DNA of 64,000 nt. Source: Nostoc sp. NIES-3756 (GTDB lineage Bacteria > Cyanobacteriota > Cyanobacteriia > Cyanobacteriales > Nostocaceae). Shown one piece after another: positions 1 to 7,633 of this stretch. Where the stretch lies: the NCBI RefSeq assembly GCF_001548375.1, contig NZ_AP017295.1:1364001-1428000 (forward strand), written 5' to 3'. Position numbers and translations under genes: made by a program. How positions within the stretch are numbered: position 1 is the stretch's first letter; every line of letters starts with the position of its first letter. The notes beneath the pieces were generated by a model. The model saw only the letters and a program-made list of their open reading frames with translations, did no database searches and was not told the origin of the DNA.

Positions 1-395
1 GCTGAAAATTCCAATTAAAATTAGCGATAGGCGTTTAAATTTGAGAATATTTCTCGACACGCTTGAGACTCCGCAAAATGTGTTTAACGTATCAGTTTAA
101 TTCGTTTAAGCTCTGGATAAAGAATTAGAAGTTAAAAATTTAGATTCAGGCTATAGCTTACTAACTCTAATCAATTTTTGCCTAGTGTGGGAGTGTGATG
201 AAAATTTGACTTTTTTTAACGCGGAGGTTTTATGAATGGTTTCAATATAAAAGTTCTCAAGACGATGATGGTAAAAATTAAGATATGATACAGTTTAATC
301 AATAGAAATACTTGAGTTACATAAAGTTTTTACAGCTAGCTTAATAAGATTCAGTCTGTTTCATAGCTCCTAGAAACGCTTCTAAATTACTTGAG
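1..395. other. AT-rich region without a recognisable gene
   Basis: No convincing reading frame was found on either strand. The composition is AT-rich, like the other intergenic regions here. It leads into the palindromes placed before the multicopper oxidase gene. It may hold the end of a transcript from outside the window, but I see no clear terminator. Confidence 0.4.
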
Positions 396-412
396 AATTA
401 TTGACAATAATT
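396..412. promoter_or_regulatory. Fur-like palindrome upstream of the iron cluster
   Basis: AATTATT-GAC-AATAATT is a perfect 7-3-7 inverted repeat, 75 bases before the likely start of the multicopper oxidase gene. AT-rich palindromes of this kind resemble cyanobacterial ferric-uptake-regulator sites, and the downstream genes have an iron theme. This is inference: AT-rich intergenic DNA produces such palindromes by chance, and the match to the Fur consensus is partial. Confidence 0.35.
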
Positions 413-440
413 TTTGATTTCGATAGTATACACAAGGGTA

Positions 441-459
441 GTTGCAAATCTTTTGCAAC
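441..459. promoter_or_regulatory. Short perfect inverted repeat in the leader of the oxidase gene
   Basis: GTTGCAAA-TCT-TTTGCAAC has perfect 8-base arms and ends 27 bases before the ATG at 487. If the upstream TTG at 442 were the start, this repeat would lie inside the coding region, so it favours the ATG at 487. It could be an operator or a small RNA hairpin in the leader; its role is unknown. Confidence 0.3.
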
Positions 460-486
460 TTTGCTTTGTTGCTGTGGTTGAATGTC

Positions 487-1503
487 ATGCCCGATAATTT
501 TGCACTGGGTCATCAAAGTCTGTGGAGTCGTCGTCAACTGCTGAAATTGGGTATATCGGGTGTTGGGGTAGCAGGGGCGGCGGTACTGTGGAATACGTTG
601 TCACAGAGTAAGTCTGTGATCAGAGTGCCGCAAATGGAAATGGAAGCACCTGATAATGTTGCTCAACCCATGCGGATGCTGCGAGAGTTTGATTATGGGA
701 CAGTGAAAAAAGAAAATGGTCGCACTGTTCGAGAATTTCAGCTAAGGGCTGGCACATCGGTTATTCAACTAAATAGTGCAGTATCCTACAACATCTGGGA
801 TCTTAATGGTCGCATACCGGGGCCGACACTACGAGCAAAACAAGGCGATCGCATCAGAGTACTGTTTCACAACCAAGCTGGACATTCCCATTCGCTACAT
901 TTTCATGGAGTGCATCCAGCCGAAATGGATGGGATACGTCCAGTAAGTAACAATAGTGCCACAATTTACGAGTTTGACGCAGAACCTTACGGCGTTCACT
1001 TGTACCATTGCCATATTGAACCTGTTACCCGCCACATCGCCAAAGGTTTATATGGAATGTTTATTATCGATCCGCCTACACCTCGCCCCCCGGCTGATGA
1101 GATTGTGCTGGTGATGGCTGGCTATGACATCAACGATGATAACCATAATGAGTTTTATGCTTTTAATGGATTACCACATCACTATATGGATAATCCAATT
1201 CAGATTTACCAAAATCAGTTGGTTCGGTTGTATGTCCTCAACATTATCGAATTTGATCCGGCGGTAACATTTCACCTTCATGCCAACTTCTTTGATGTAA
1301 ATCGTTATGGCATGAGTATGAAGAATAGTGAGAAAACCGATGTCTTGACGATGGGAATAGCAGAAAGACACATCCTAGAGTTTGCGTTTCGCTATCCGGG
1401 TAAGTATATGTTCCATCCCCATCAAGATGCGATCGCAGAAAACGGTTGTATGGGTCAATTTGAAGTTGTTGCGGCAAACAATAATCAAAATCAACCTAGC
1501 TAG
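487..1503 (+). CDS. Two-domain multicopper oxidase (laccase/ferroxidase-like), Tat-exported
   Basis: The product probably oxidises a small substrate or Fe(II) outside the cytoplasm and reduces oxygen at a copper cluster. From the ATG at 487 the protein is 338 residues with an early twin-arginine signal (SRRQLLKLG) and hydrophobic stretch. Counted from an upstream TTG at 442, domain 1 carries HFHGVH (153-158) and HCH...H...GLYGMF (189-207), a full type-1 copper pattern. Domain 2 has HLH (278-280) and HPH (325-327), with proline where a type-1 cysteine would be. That arrangement fits a two-domain oxidase with type-1 copper only in domain 1. The iron permease gene 2 kb downstream suggests a ferroxidase role, but this is not proven. 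The ATG is preferred because the upstream TTG adds residues encoded by a palindrome. Confidence 0.8.
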   Translation: MPDNFALGHQSLWSRRQLLKLGISGVGVAGAAVLWNTLSQSKSVIRVPQMEMEAPDNVAQPMRMLREFDYGTVKKENGRTVREFQLRAGTSVIQLNSAVSYNIWDLNGRIPGPTLRAKQGDRIRVLFHNQAGHSHSLHFHGVHPAEMDGIRPVSNNSATIYEFDAEPYGVHLYHCHIEPVTRHIAKGLYGMFIIDPPTPRPPADEIVLVMAGYDINDDNHNEFYAFNGLPHHYMDNPIQIYQNQLVRLYVLNIIEFDPAVTFHLHANFFDVNRYGMSMKNSEKTDVLTMGIAERHILEFAFRYPGKYMFHPHQDAIAENGCMGQFEVVAANNNQNQPS

Positions 1504-1842
1504 TCTTTAATTATATTAAATAAATGATAAGTAATCGCATTTGTTTTGAAAAGATATTGCCATAAATATAGAGTTAACCAACCTACTGAATTTACGCAAC
1601 TTGGGAATTATCAAAACTAAGCTATTGACTAATAGGAGTATCAAACTCATGGTTTTGTAAATTACTCATTAAGTAGGAAAATATCATTAAATTTAATTAG
1701 AAAATTTAACCAATAGTTGATAAAAGATATCATCTATGGTAAACATTCATAATATCTATTGCAAAACTATATCAAATTTTATTCTAAGCAATAGCTTAAA
1801 AACCTAATAATTGCTAGCTTTTCCTAACTTTGAGAAACAACA
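1504..1842. other. Intergenic, AT-rich, no gene seen
   Basis: This 339-base gap separates the oxidase gene from the lipoprotein gene. No open frame, RNA gene or strong terminator hairpin was recognised. Its length suggests that the lipoprotein gene may have its own promoter. Confidence 0.4.
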
Positions 1843-2880
1843 ATGTTTAAACCTCGTTACATCTGCTTGGCTGTCGCCGCTTGCTTCATCGTTACCTTAA
1901 GTTCTTGCACTGGAGGAACACCCACAGCAGAAAATACTCCATCAGGTACTGCTAACTCTACCGCTCAGACGACGGAGACTGTTAATCACGCGGGACATGG
2001 TAGTAAAGCCAAAATCAATATCAACACCGCTATCTTGTCAGAGTTGGATAAGTTTGAAGCTAAGTTAGGTGTCCCAGCCTTATCAAACAAAATTCAAGCT
2101 AGTCGTCCCTACGGTAGTCCTGAGGATTTAGTAACGAAGAAAGTCATCACTCAAGAACAGTTCGACCAAATTAAGGAGCAGGTGACAGTTCAAGAAGTAG
2201 TTTTAACTGGTGAAGCCAAAGATGTTGACTACATGACTAAATTGGGCTTAATGAAAGGACATCTTTTAGTAGCCCAAGAACTACTTGACCAAAATCAGCC
2301 CAAACAAGCAGAACCCCACATCGGACACCCTGTAGAGGAAATTTATGTGGATGTGGAAGACCAATTAAATGAACGCAAGGTTAAAGAATTTAAGACAACT
2401 TTGGTAAGTTTGCAAGATTTAGTCAAATCTAAACCAAAAGATGCCAAAGTCAAAACTGATTTTACAGCCTCAGTGCAGTCAGTTGATGGCGCGATCGCCA
2501 CTTTACCAGAAGCCCAACGCACCAAACCCGGCTTCGTATTACAGGTAATTAACGGCTTGTTGGATGCTGCTAACTCCGAATACGGCGCGGCGATCGCAGA
2601 TGGTAAAATTGCTGCTGCTATTGAATATCAAGACTCGCGTGGCTTCGTCGTCTATGCCAACGAACTCTACCAAGGAATTTCCTCCCAAGTAGCACAAGCC
2701 AACCCCGAAGCAGACAAAGCCATCAAAAACGATATTGCTGAACTCACAAAAGCTTGGCCAGCAGCTATCCCACCAGCTACACCAGCCAGAACCCCCGAAG
2801 AAGTTACCAAACTAGTAAAAAGTATCGAGGCTAGCTCTCAAAAGGTGATAGATCAATCAAGTACACAAGCGCAAAAATAG
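1843..2880 (+). CDS. Lipoprotein with helix-hairpin-helix (ComEA-like) domain, iron-cluster associated
   Basis: The 345-residue product starts with a lipoprotein signal (TLSSC, Cys22) and a Thr/Ser-rich linker containing HAGHG (49-53). A helix-hairpin-helix segment follows at about 56-116 (ININTA...LGVPALSNKI), as in ComEA-type proteins. The rest (about 120-340) is predicted helical and includes PHIGHPVEEIY near residue 165. The latter loosely recalls the metal-binding motif of imelysin/EfeO proteins but is not a clean GxHxxE match. Its place between an oxidase and ferritin-like and FTR1 genes suggests a periplasmic iron-binding or delivery partner. I do not recognise a characterised orthologue. 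The helix-hairpin-helix domain normally binds DNA, so its presence here is odd. Confidence 0.65.
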   Translation: MFKPRYICLAVAACFIVTLSSCTGGTPTAENTPSGTANSTAQTTETVNHAGHGSKAKININTAILSELDKFEAKLGVPALSNKIQASRPYGSPEDLVTKKVITQEQFDQIKEQVTVQEVVLTGEAKDVDYMTKLGLMKGHLLVAQELLDQNQPKQAEPHIGHPVEEIYVDVEDQLNERKVKEFKTTLVSLQDLVKSKPKDAKVKTDFTASVQSVDGAIATLPEAQRTKPGFVLQVINGLLDAANSEYGAAIADGKIAAAIEYQDSRGFVVYANELYQGISSQVAQANPEADKAIKNDIAELTKAWPAAIPPATPARTPEEVTKLVKSIEASSQKVIDQSSTQAQK

Positions 2881-3028
2881 CTTATTACTTGGTTGGATGG
2901 GGAAAATGACAAGTTTAAAATAAATGGGGAGTAAGGTTGTTAAAAGTTAAAAGTGAACATTATTTAACCTTTTAACACCTGTAACCTTTTACTCATGACG
3001 CTCCATTCGTAATTGTAATCATCCACTA

Positions 3029-3463
3029 ATGCAAGAGCTTGACCAAAATAAGACCATTGACCTACTCAACGCCATCATGGAATTTGAACTGGCTGGGGTA
3101 GTACGCTATACACATTATTCTTTGATGGTAACTGGCCCTAATCGCATTCCTATCGTCGCTTTCTTCAAAGCACAAGCCAGCGAATCTCTACTTCATGCCC
3201 AACAAGTAGGCGAAATTCTCACCGGGTTGGATGGACATCCCACCCTAAGAATCGCCCCAATGGAAGAAACTTACAAGCATTCAGTCAAGGATATCCTAGA
3301 AGAAAGCTTGAACCATGAAAGAAGAGCATTGGATATGTATAAAGCTTTGCTAGATACTGTAACCAATGCCAGTATTTATCTAGAAGAATTTGCTCGTGGC
3401 ATGATTGGACAAGAAGAGATGCACAATCTCGAATTGAAAAAAATGCTGAGAGATTTTAGTTAA
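3029..3463 (+). CDS. Ferritin-like / bacterioferritin-family protein
   Basis: This 144-residue protein has the four-helix pattern of the ferritin-like superfamily. Candidate metal ligands are E18/E20 in helix 1, E52 and H56 (SESLLH), E92/H96/E97 (EESLNHER) and E129-E130-H132 (QEEMH). The spacing E52-x3-H56 differs by one residue from the ExxH of classical bacterioferritin, and the protein is slightly short, so it may be a divergent diiron protein rather than a storage shell. It sits between the lipoprotein and FTR1 genes on the same strand, 148 bases after one and 95 before the other. An iron storage, detoxification or oxidation role is inferred from that context. Confidence 0.7.
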   Translation: MQELDQNKTIDLLNAIMEFELAGVVRYTHYSLMVTGPNRIPIVAFFKAQASESLLHAQQVGEILTGLDGHPTLRIAPMEETYKHSVKDILEESLNHERRALDMYKALLDTVTNASIYLEEFARGMIGQEEMHNLELKKMLRDFS

Positions 3464-3550
3464 TAGTCCATAGTCAATAGTCCATAGTCCATAGTCTAAA
3501 ACTGTTGACTGTTGACTGTTGACTATTGACCCATGACCAATGCTAATGAC
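3464..3550. repeat. Short tandem heptamer repeats (STRR)
   Basis: Tandem copies of AGTCCAT and AGTCAAT-type units are followed by GTTGACT units and then by AATGACC/AATGACT variants. They fill the gap between the ferritin-like gene and the FTR1 gene. Such heptamer arrays are typical of heterocystous cyanobacterial genomes and are not thought to code. Confidence 0.8.
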
Positions 3551-3558
3551 TAAACACT

Positions 3559-4506
3559 ATGGACTTTAGTACTGCTCTACCTACTTATTTCATTACACTC
3601 CGAGAGGGAGTAGAAGCCGCCTTAGTTGTTGGTATTGTGTTGGCTTTACTCAAAAAAGCCAAGCAAAGCCGCCTCAATTCTTGGGTTTATGCTGGTGTCG
3701 GCGTTGGTATTGTCGTTAGTGCGCTGATTGGTGTGCTGTTTACCTGGATAATTAAGGTAGTGACAACAGCTAATCCTCAATACGCCACTGTAGTCGAGCC
3801 GATGCTAGAAGGTGTGTTTAGTGTATTGGCGATCGCCATGCTCAGTTGGATGTTAATCTGGATGACAAAACAAGCCAGAGTCATGAAGGCCCAAGTTGAG
3901 GGCGCAATCAGTGAGGCGCTAACGCAAGATACCAATGCTGGCTGGGGCGTTTTTAGTTTGATTTTAGTTGCAGTTCTCCGCGAAGGTTTTGAAACGGTAT
4001 TATTTGTTGCCGCAAACTTTCAACAGGGAATTGTACCTACAGTTGGGGCGATCGCGGGTTTGGCTAGTGCAACTGCGATCGGTGTACTCTTATTTAAGCT
4101 GGGCGTTAAAATTAATATCCGCCAATTCTTCCAAGTAATGGGCGTTTTATTAGTTTTAATTGTTGCAGGATTAGTAGTTTCCTCCCTAAAGCATTTTGAT
4201 GAAGCTATAGCTAACTTAGCTCTTAGCAGCCGCGCCTCAGAAAATCTTTGTTTCTATTACGAACACTTCACTAAAATCCACTCTTGTATTTTAGGGCCGC
4301 TTGTTTGGAATACTGAGAAAATATTGCCTGATGAGAAATTTCCTGGAGTAGTTCTTAAATCTTTATTTGGTTACAGAGAACATCTGTATCTTATTGAAGC
4401 AGTAGGCTATCTCGTATTTTTGTTCACTGTAGGCAGTTTATATTTCCGCAGTTTGACAAGTGGTTTTGATAAATCGACTAAAACCATATCAGTTTCCCAA
4501 AGATAA
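3559..4506 (+). CDS. FTR1 family iron permease
   Basis: The product is an inner-membrane, high-affinity iron permease of the FTR1/EfeU type. In 315 residues it has about seven hydrophobic segments and the two diagnostic REGxE motifs: LREGVEAALVVG near residue 15 and LREGFETVLFVA near residue 140. These glutamates carry Fe(III) in yeast Ftr1. It ends the plus-strand run with the multicopper oxidase, lipoprotein and ferritin-like genes, an arrangement analogous to the Fet3-Ftr1 oxidase/permease pair. It starts at ATG 3559 just after the heptamer repeats. A long hydrophilic loop at about 215-265 with two cysteines separates the last segments. EfeO and EfeB partners are not seen here. Confidence 0.9.
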   Translation: MDFSTALPTYFITLREGVEAALVVGIVLALLKKAKQSRLNSWVYAGVGVGIVVSALIGVLFTWIIKVVTTANPQYATVVEPMLEGVFSVLAIAMLSWMLIWMTKQARVMKAQVEGAISEALTQDTNAGWGVFSLILVAVLREGFETVLFVAANFQQGIVPTVGAIAGLASATAIGVLLFKLGVKINIRQFFQVMGVLLVLIVAGLVVSSLKHFDEAIANLALSSRASENLCFYYEHFTKIHSCILGPLVWNTEKILPDEKFPGVVLKSLFGYREHLYLIEAVGYLVFLFTVGSLYFRSLTSGFDKSTKTISVSQR

Positions 4507-4521
4507 GTGATTTTCGTAGTA

Positions 4522-4540
4522 AGGGCTTTAGCCCTTTTTT
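4522..4540 (+). terminator. Probable rho-independent terminator after the FTR1 gene
   Basis: The stem AAGGGC/GCCCTT with loop TTTA is followed by a T run, 15 bases after the FTR1 stop. A larger imperfect palindrome (4518-4533 against 4544-4559, AGTAAG...CTTACT) encloses it. The same kind of palindrome recurs at 11236-11286, so this is also a copy of a dispersed repeat. Confidence 0.6.
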
Positions 4541-4599
4541 CATGGCTAAAATACTTACTGCATATAATGTTATAAGGGGATTGAAAGTCTGTTCCCTAC

Positions 4600-5520
4600 C
4601 TATAACAAATCTTGTTTAAGCTGCTCACAAGCTTTTTTTATAGCATCTATACTACCTGGATTTACCAATCCATAATAATCAAAAACGTATACTCGATTAT
4701 TTTTAGCAGCTTCTAACTTTTGCCAAAAACCCTGTTTCTTGAACTCATTCAAAACATCAGTTTTTGAACCACTCTGAGGAGAATTAATTAAAATAATCAC
4801 CTCTGGATTAGCTTCTAAAACTTTCTCTGCTGAAAGAGTCACATAACCAGAAATTGGACTTTTACCTTGTAACTCTGCGGCTAAGTTTTTAACCTGAAAT
4901 TTATCTAACAAATCTCCAGCCCAACTATTCTTATTTGGGGCTAAAATTGGTTGGCTACTTACTAGAACTAAAGTAGAAATATTTGCCTTTTTTCCCTCTG
5001 GTAGAAAACTTTTGTATTTTTCTAATAAAGGTTGGGGATTAGCGTTAATTAACTGAGCAACTTTTTTAGTAATATCTTCCAAAGATGCCCATGTATTGAC
5101 TTGAGTCAGCAAAGTCCCAATACCTAATTGCTGTAAACGTTGAATTGGTTGATTAGAAAAGCCTTCTGCACCAATGACTAAATCTGGCTTAAGGGCAACA
5201 ATTTTTTCTAAATTGGGAGGACTTTGACCTTCGCTAACCCGGGGAATATCTTGGAAGCGTGGGTCATTTTTGAATAATGCGCTACCAGAAATACCTACAA
5301 GTTTTGTTTTATCAAGTTGAGAGATAATATCAGTAGTCAATGAAGAAAGTGTGACAACTCTTTTAGCAGAGATTTTGGGTAATTCTTGAGATTCACTGTT
5401 AGGTGTTGCAATATCTTGTGTAGCTTGTGCCTGTGGCTGCTGCGTATTTGTAGGATTACACGCTATTAAAAAGATACACAACAGAATGGCAAAAGTAGAT
5501 ACTATCCAACGACTCAGCAT
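4600..5520 (-). CDS. Periplasmic binding lipoprotein of an iron-siderophore/cobalamin type ABC transporter
   Basis: This 306-residue protein has a lipobox (FLIAC, Cys21), a Gln/Thr-rich linker and a class III periplasmic-binding fold (FepB/BtuF type). Recognisable parts are RVVTLSSLTTDIISQL, IVALKPDLVIG and VLEANPEVIILINS. It would capture a chelated metal or corrinoid and hand it to a BtuCD/FecCD-type permease. No permease or ATPase gene is adjacent, so the partners must lie elsewhere. It converges on the FTR1 gene, which hints at iron rather than cobalamin, although cobalamin biosynthesis genes also lie a few kilobases away. The substrate cannot be decided from sequence alone. Confidence 0.75.
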   Translation of the reverse strand: MLSRWIVSTFAILLCIFLIACNPTNTQQPQAQATQDIATPNSESQELPKISAKRVVTLSSLTTDIISQLDKTKLVGISGSALFKNDPRFQDIPRVSEGQSPPNLEKIVALKPDLVIGAEGFSNQPIQRLQQLGIGTLLTQVNTWASLEDITKKVAQLINANPQPLLEKYKSFLPEGKKANISTLVLVSSQPILAPNKNSWAGDLLDKFQVKNLAAELQGKSPISGYVTLSAEKVLEANPEVIILINSPQSGSKTDVLNEFKKQGFWQKLEAAKNNRVYVFDYYGLVNPGSIDAIKKACEQLKQDLL

Positions 5521-5880
5521 ATAAAAATTCCTTTTTCGCTACAAAAATATAGCAAAGACAATATTATTGATGTTTTTATTTAGTTCGTAGTCAGGACTTT
5601 AAGTCATTCACTTCTGATAAATTCTATTAACCGCTACGTATCAAAGCAAAAAAAAGCGAGTGTTAACACTAGTCTATACCTTCAAAAGCAAATCTTGATG
5701 ACTGTGTTACTCGCTTAACAATATACAAGGTTTTTGAGAAAAGCTTTACTTAATATATAGTGATAAACCGAAAATTAAATGTTAAATAGATAACAAATCA
5801 CTATTTTTTTGAATTTTTTATAAGTATTTTTTTTGACTAAGTTTGATGTAAAATAGTTTACTCATTAAAACTATGTATTA

Positions 5881-6034
5881 ACGTGAGTTCGACAGATTTT
5901 AAAAACTCCTTTCCAAACCTCTCCCCGATACGGAGAGAGGCTTTAAAAGTTTATTTTTTTTGTACTTAGTTCTATATTTTTAGCCCCTTCCTTTGTAGGG
6001 AAGAGGTTGGGGTTAGGTTCCGTCGAACTCACGT
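5881..6034. mobile_element. 154-bp MITE-like element with 13-bp inverted ends and 7-bp target duplication
   Basis: The ends are perfect inverted repeats, ACGTGAGTTCGAC at 5881-5893 and its complement at 6022-6034. The element is flanked by identical TGTATTA heptamers at 5874-5880 and 6035-6041, read as a target-site duplication. The interior has a hairpin (CCTCTCC...GGAGAGAGG near 5918-5940) and a CCTTCC/GGGAAG hairpin but no reading frame. The size, ends and duplication fit a non-autonomous miniature transposable element. It occupies most of a 555-base gap between the binding-protein and flavoprotein genes. The remainder (5521-5873) holds only an imperfect hairpin with arms at 5654-5661 and 5709-5716. 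Confidence 0.8.
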
Positions 6035-6075
6035 TGTATTAAGTGAAACAAGTGAAATATATTCAAAGTAGATAT

Positions 6076-7545
6076 TTACAAATTCCAATTACGGCGCAAT
6101 TGAAAGAAGTCATCCAACCATTCTTGCCAAGTCAAGCTGTTATTTAACCTCTGCTGACTAAACTGATGTGCTGTTCGTTCTATAATTTCCGAAAAGCTGG
6201 GATAGACAACAGATAAATTAGCTAAGTTTTGAATTGAAATCTTCCCAGAGATAGCTAAAGCAATGATATTAATTAAATCTCTAGCTTCTGCACCAAATAT
6301 AGTTGCGCCTAAAATTTCACCGTTGCGCCGCACAACTAACTTACAAACACCAGTAATTTCATTTCTGATCTGCGATGCAGCTATTAATTTATAGTAATGT
6401 TGTAAAATTAAAACTTCTTGTTTGTTAAATTGCCGCTTTGCTTGATTTTCTGTTAAACCTACTTGTGCTAGGTTTGGAGAAGATAATATTGCCCAAGGAA
6501 TAGGTCGGTAATCAACTTGTAACCTGGGAAAAAATAGAGCATTGTTGAGAGCAATTTTGGCTTCGTAATTAGCAATGTTGGGTAAGTCGTAACCGCCAAT
6601 GACATCTCCACAAGCATAAATGCGGCGATTAGTGGTTTGTAGTTTGTCATTGACAAGTAAACGATGCTGATACCATTTCACGCCTACCTGTGCCAAATTT
6701 AATGGTGCGATGTTTGCTTGCTGTGCGGTAGCTACTAAAATCTCATCAGTTTCAATAGCTTGTTCTCCAGCTTGAATCCATTTTTTATCCTCAATACGCA
6801 TGACTTGCGTGACTAATTTTTGAGTCAGTACCCGCACACCATCAACTTCCAACTGTGCTTGAAGCAACTGGGCAATTTCTGGGTCAAGATGAGGTAGAAG
6901 ATGAGAAGACTTAACTACCAAAGTTACATTGCAACCCAGCCTTGCTAAAGTTTGTGATATTTCTATGCCTTGAGGGCTACCACCAATAATTACCCAATTT
7001 TTTGGTAGTTTTGGAGACTGGGAAAGTTGCTTATATAAATATTGCCAAAGATTGCTAGGTGTTAGGTAGCCAGTAGCTTGTAGCCCTTCAATTTGAGGAG
7101 TTGCTGAAAGGGAACCAGTGGCGAGTAAGTAACTACGACCTCTTAGTAGACGTTGATTGACAGCAAATGCTAGATGAGGGGAAGTTTGAAATTGACCGCT
7201 TTCAACAATGACATCAACTCCTTGTGCTGCCAAGTTAGCTAGTGATATTTGTTCTTGGATATTAGAAACAACACCTTGAGCCGATCGCAATGCTTCTGTC
7301 CATGATACAGAGATTTGGCACTTTTCAGAAGTATCAGCTTGTATAGCATTAATACCAAAACCAGCCAAATCACGGCATTTTTGAGCAAGGTTGGTAATTT
7401 CACTGATAGCTAGCTGAAAAATTAAGCTGTTGTTGAGCTGAGGCTCAACTAATGCCACTTTAGCTCTTAGTTGGGTGGCAGTTAAGGCAGCATAGCGCCC
7501 TGCAAGACTGCCGCCAATAATCACGACATCATAGTCAATTGTCAT
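6076..7545 (-). CDS. FAD-dependent pyridine nucleotide-disulfide oxidoreductase-like protein lacking catalytic residues
   Basis: The protein has the fold of the mercuric/dihydrolipoyl reductase family: an FAD-binding DYDVVIIGGSLAGRYAA near the start, an NAD-binding WVIIGGSPQGIEISQ in the middle, IYACGDV for FAD, and a C-terminal dimerisation domain. The GGTCxxxxC redox disulfide region is replaced by PQLNNSLIFQLAIS, with no cysteine pair. The C-terminal HPTxxE motif reads YPSFSEII, losing the histidine. It therefore cannot use the standard disulfide mechanism and may be an NAD(P)H dehydrogenase or have another electron acceptor. The start at 7545 (MTIDYDVV) is chosen because ten extra residues from 7575 are encoded by heptamer repeats. 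Confidence 0.75.
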   Translation of the reverse strand: MTIDYDVVIIGGSLAGRYAALTATQLRAKVALVEPQLNNSLIFQLAISEITNLAQKCRDLAGFGINAIQADTSEKCQISVSWTEALRSAQGVVSNIQEQISLANLAAQGVDVIVESGQFQTSPHLAFAVNQRLLRGRSYLLATGSLSATPQIEGLQATGYLTPSNLWQYLYKQLSQSPKLPKNWVIIGGSPQGIEISQTLARLGCNVTLVVKSSHLLPHLDPEIAQLLQAQLEVDGVRVLTQKLVTQVMRIEDKKWIQAGEQAIETDEILVATAQQANIAPLNLAQVGVKWYQHRLLVNDKLQTTNRRIYACGDVIGGYDLPNIANYEAKIALNNALFFPRLQVDYRPIPWAILSSPNLAQVGLTENQAKRQFNKQEVLILQHYYKLIAASQIRNEITGVCKLVVRRNGEILGATIFGAEARDLINIIALAISGKISIQNLANLSVVYPSFSEIIERTAHQFSQQRLNNSLTWQEWLDDFFQLRRNWNL

Positions 7546-7598
7546 TTGGTCATTAGTCATTAGTCCATAGTCCATAGTCCATAGTCAAAACTCATGAC
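7546..7598. repeat. Short tandem heptamer repeats (STRR)
   Basis: Repeats of AGTCCAT and TCATTAG units lie directly upstream of the flavoprotein gene and create a spurious N-terminal extension on it. They are the same class as the arrays near 3464, 46924 and 53502. Confidence 0.75.
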
Positions 7599-7633
7599 TT
7601 ACAATTCAGCACGGGCTGAACGCCTCGCTTCCG

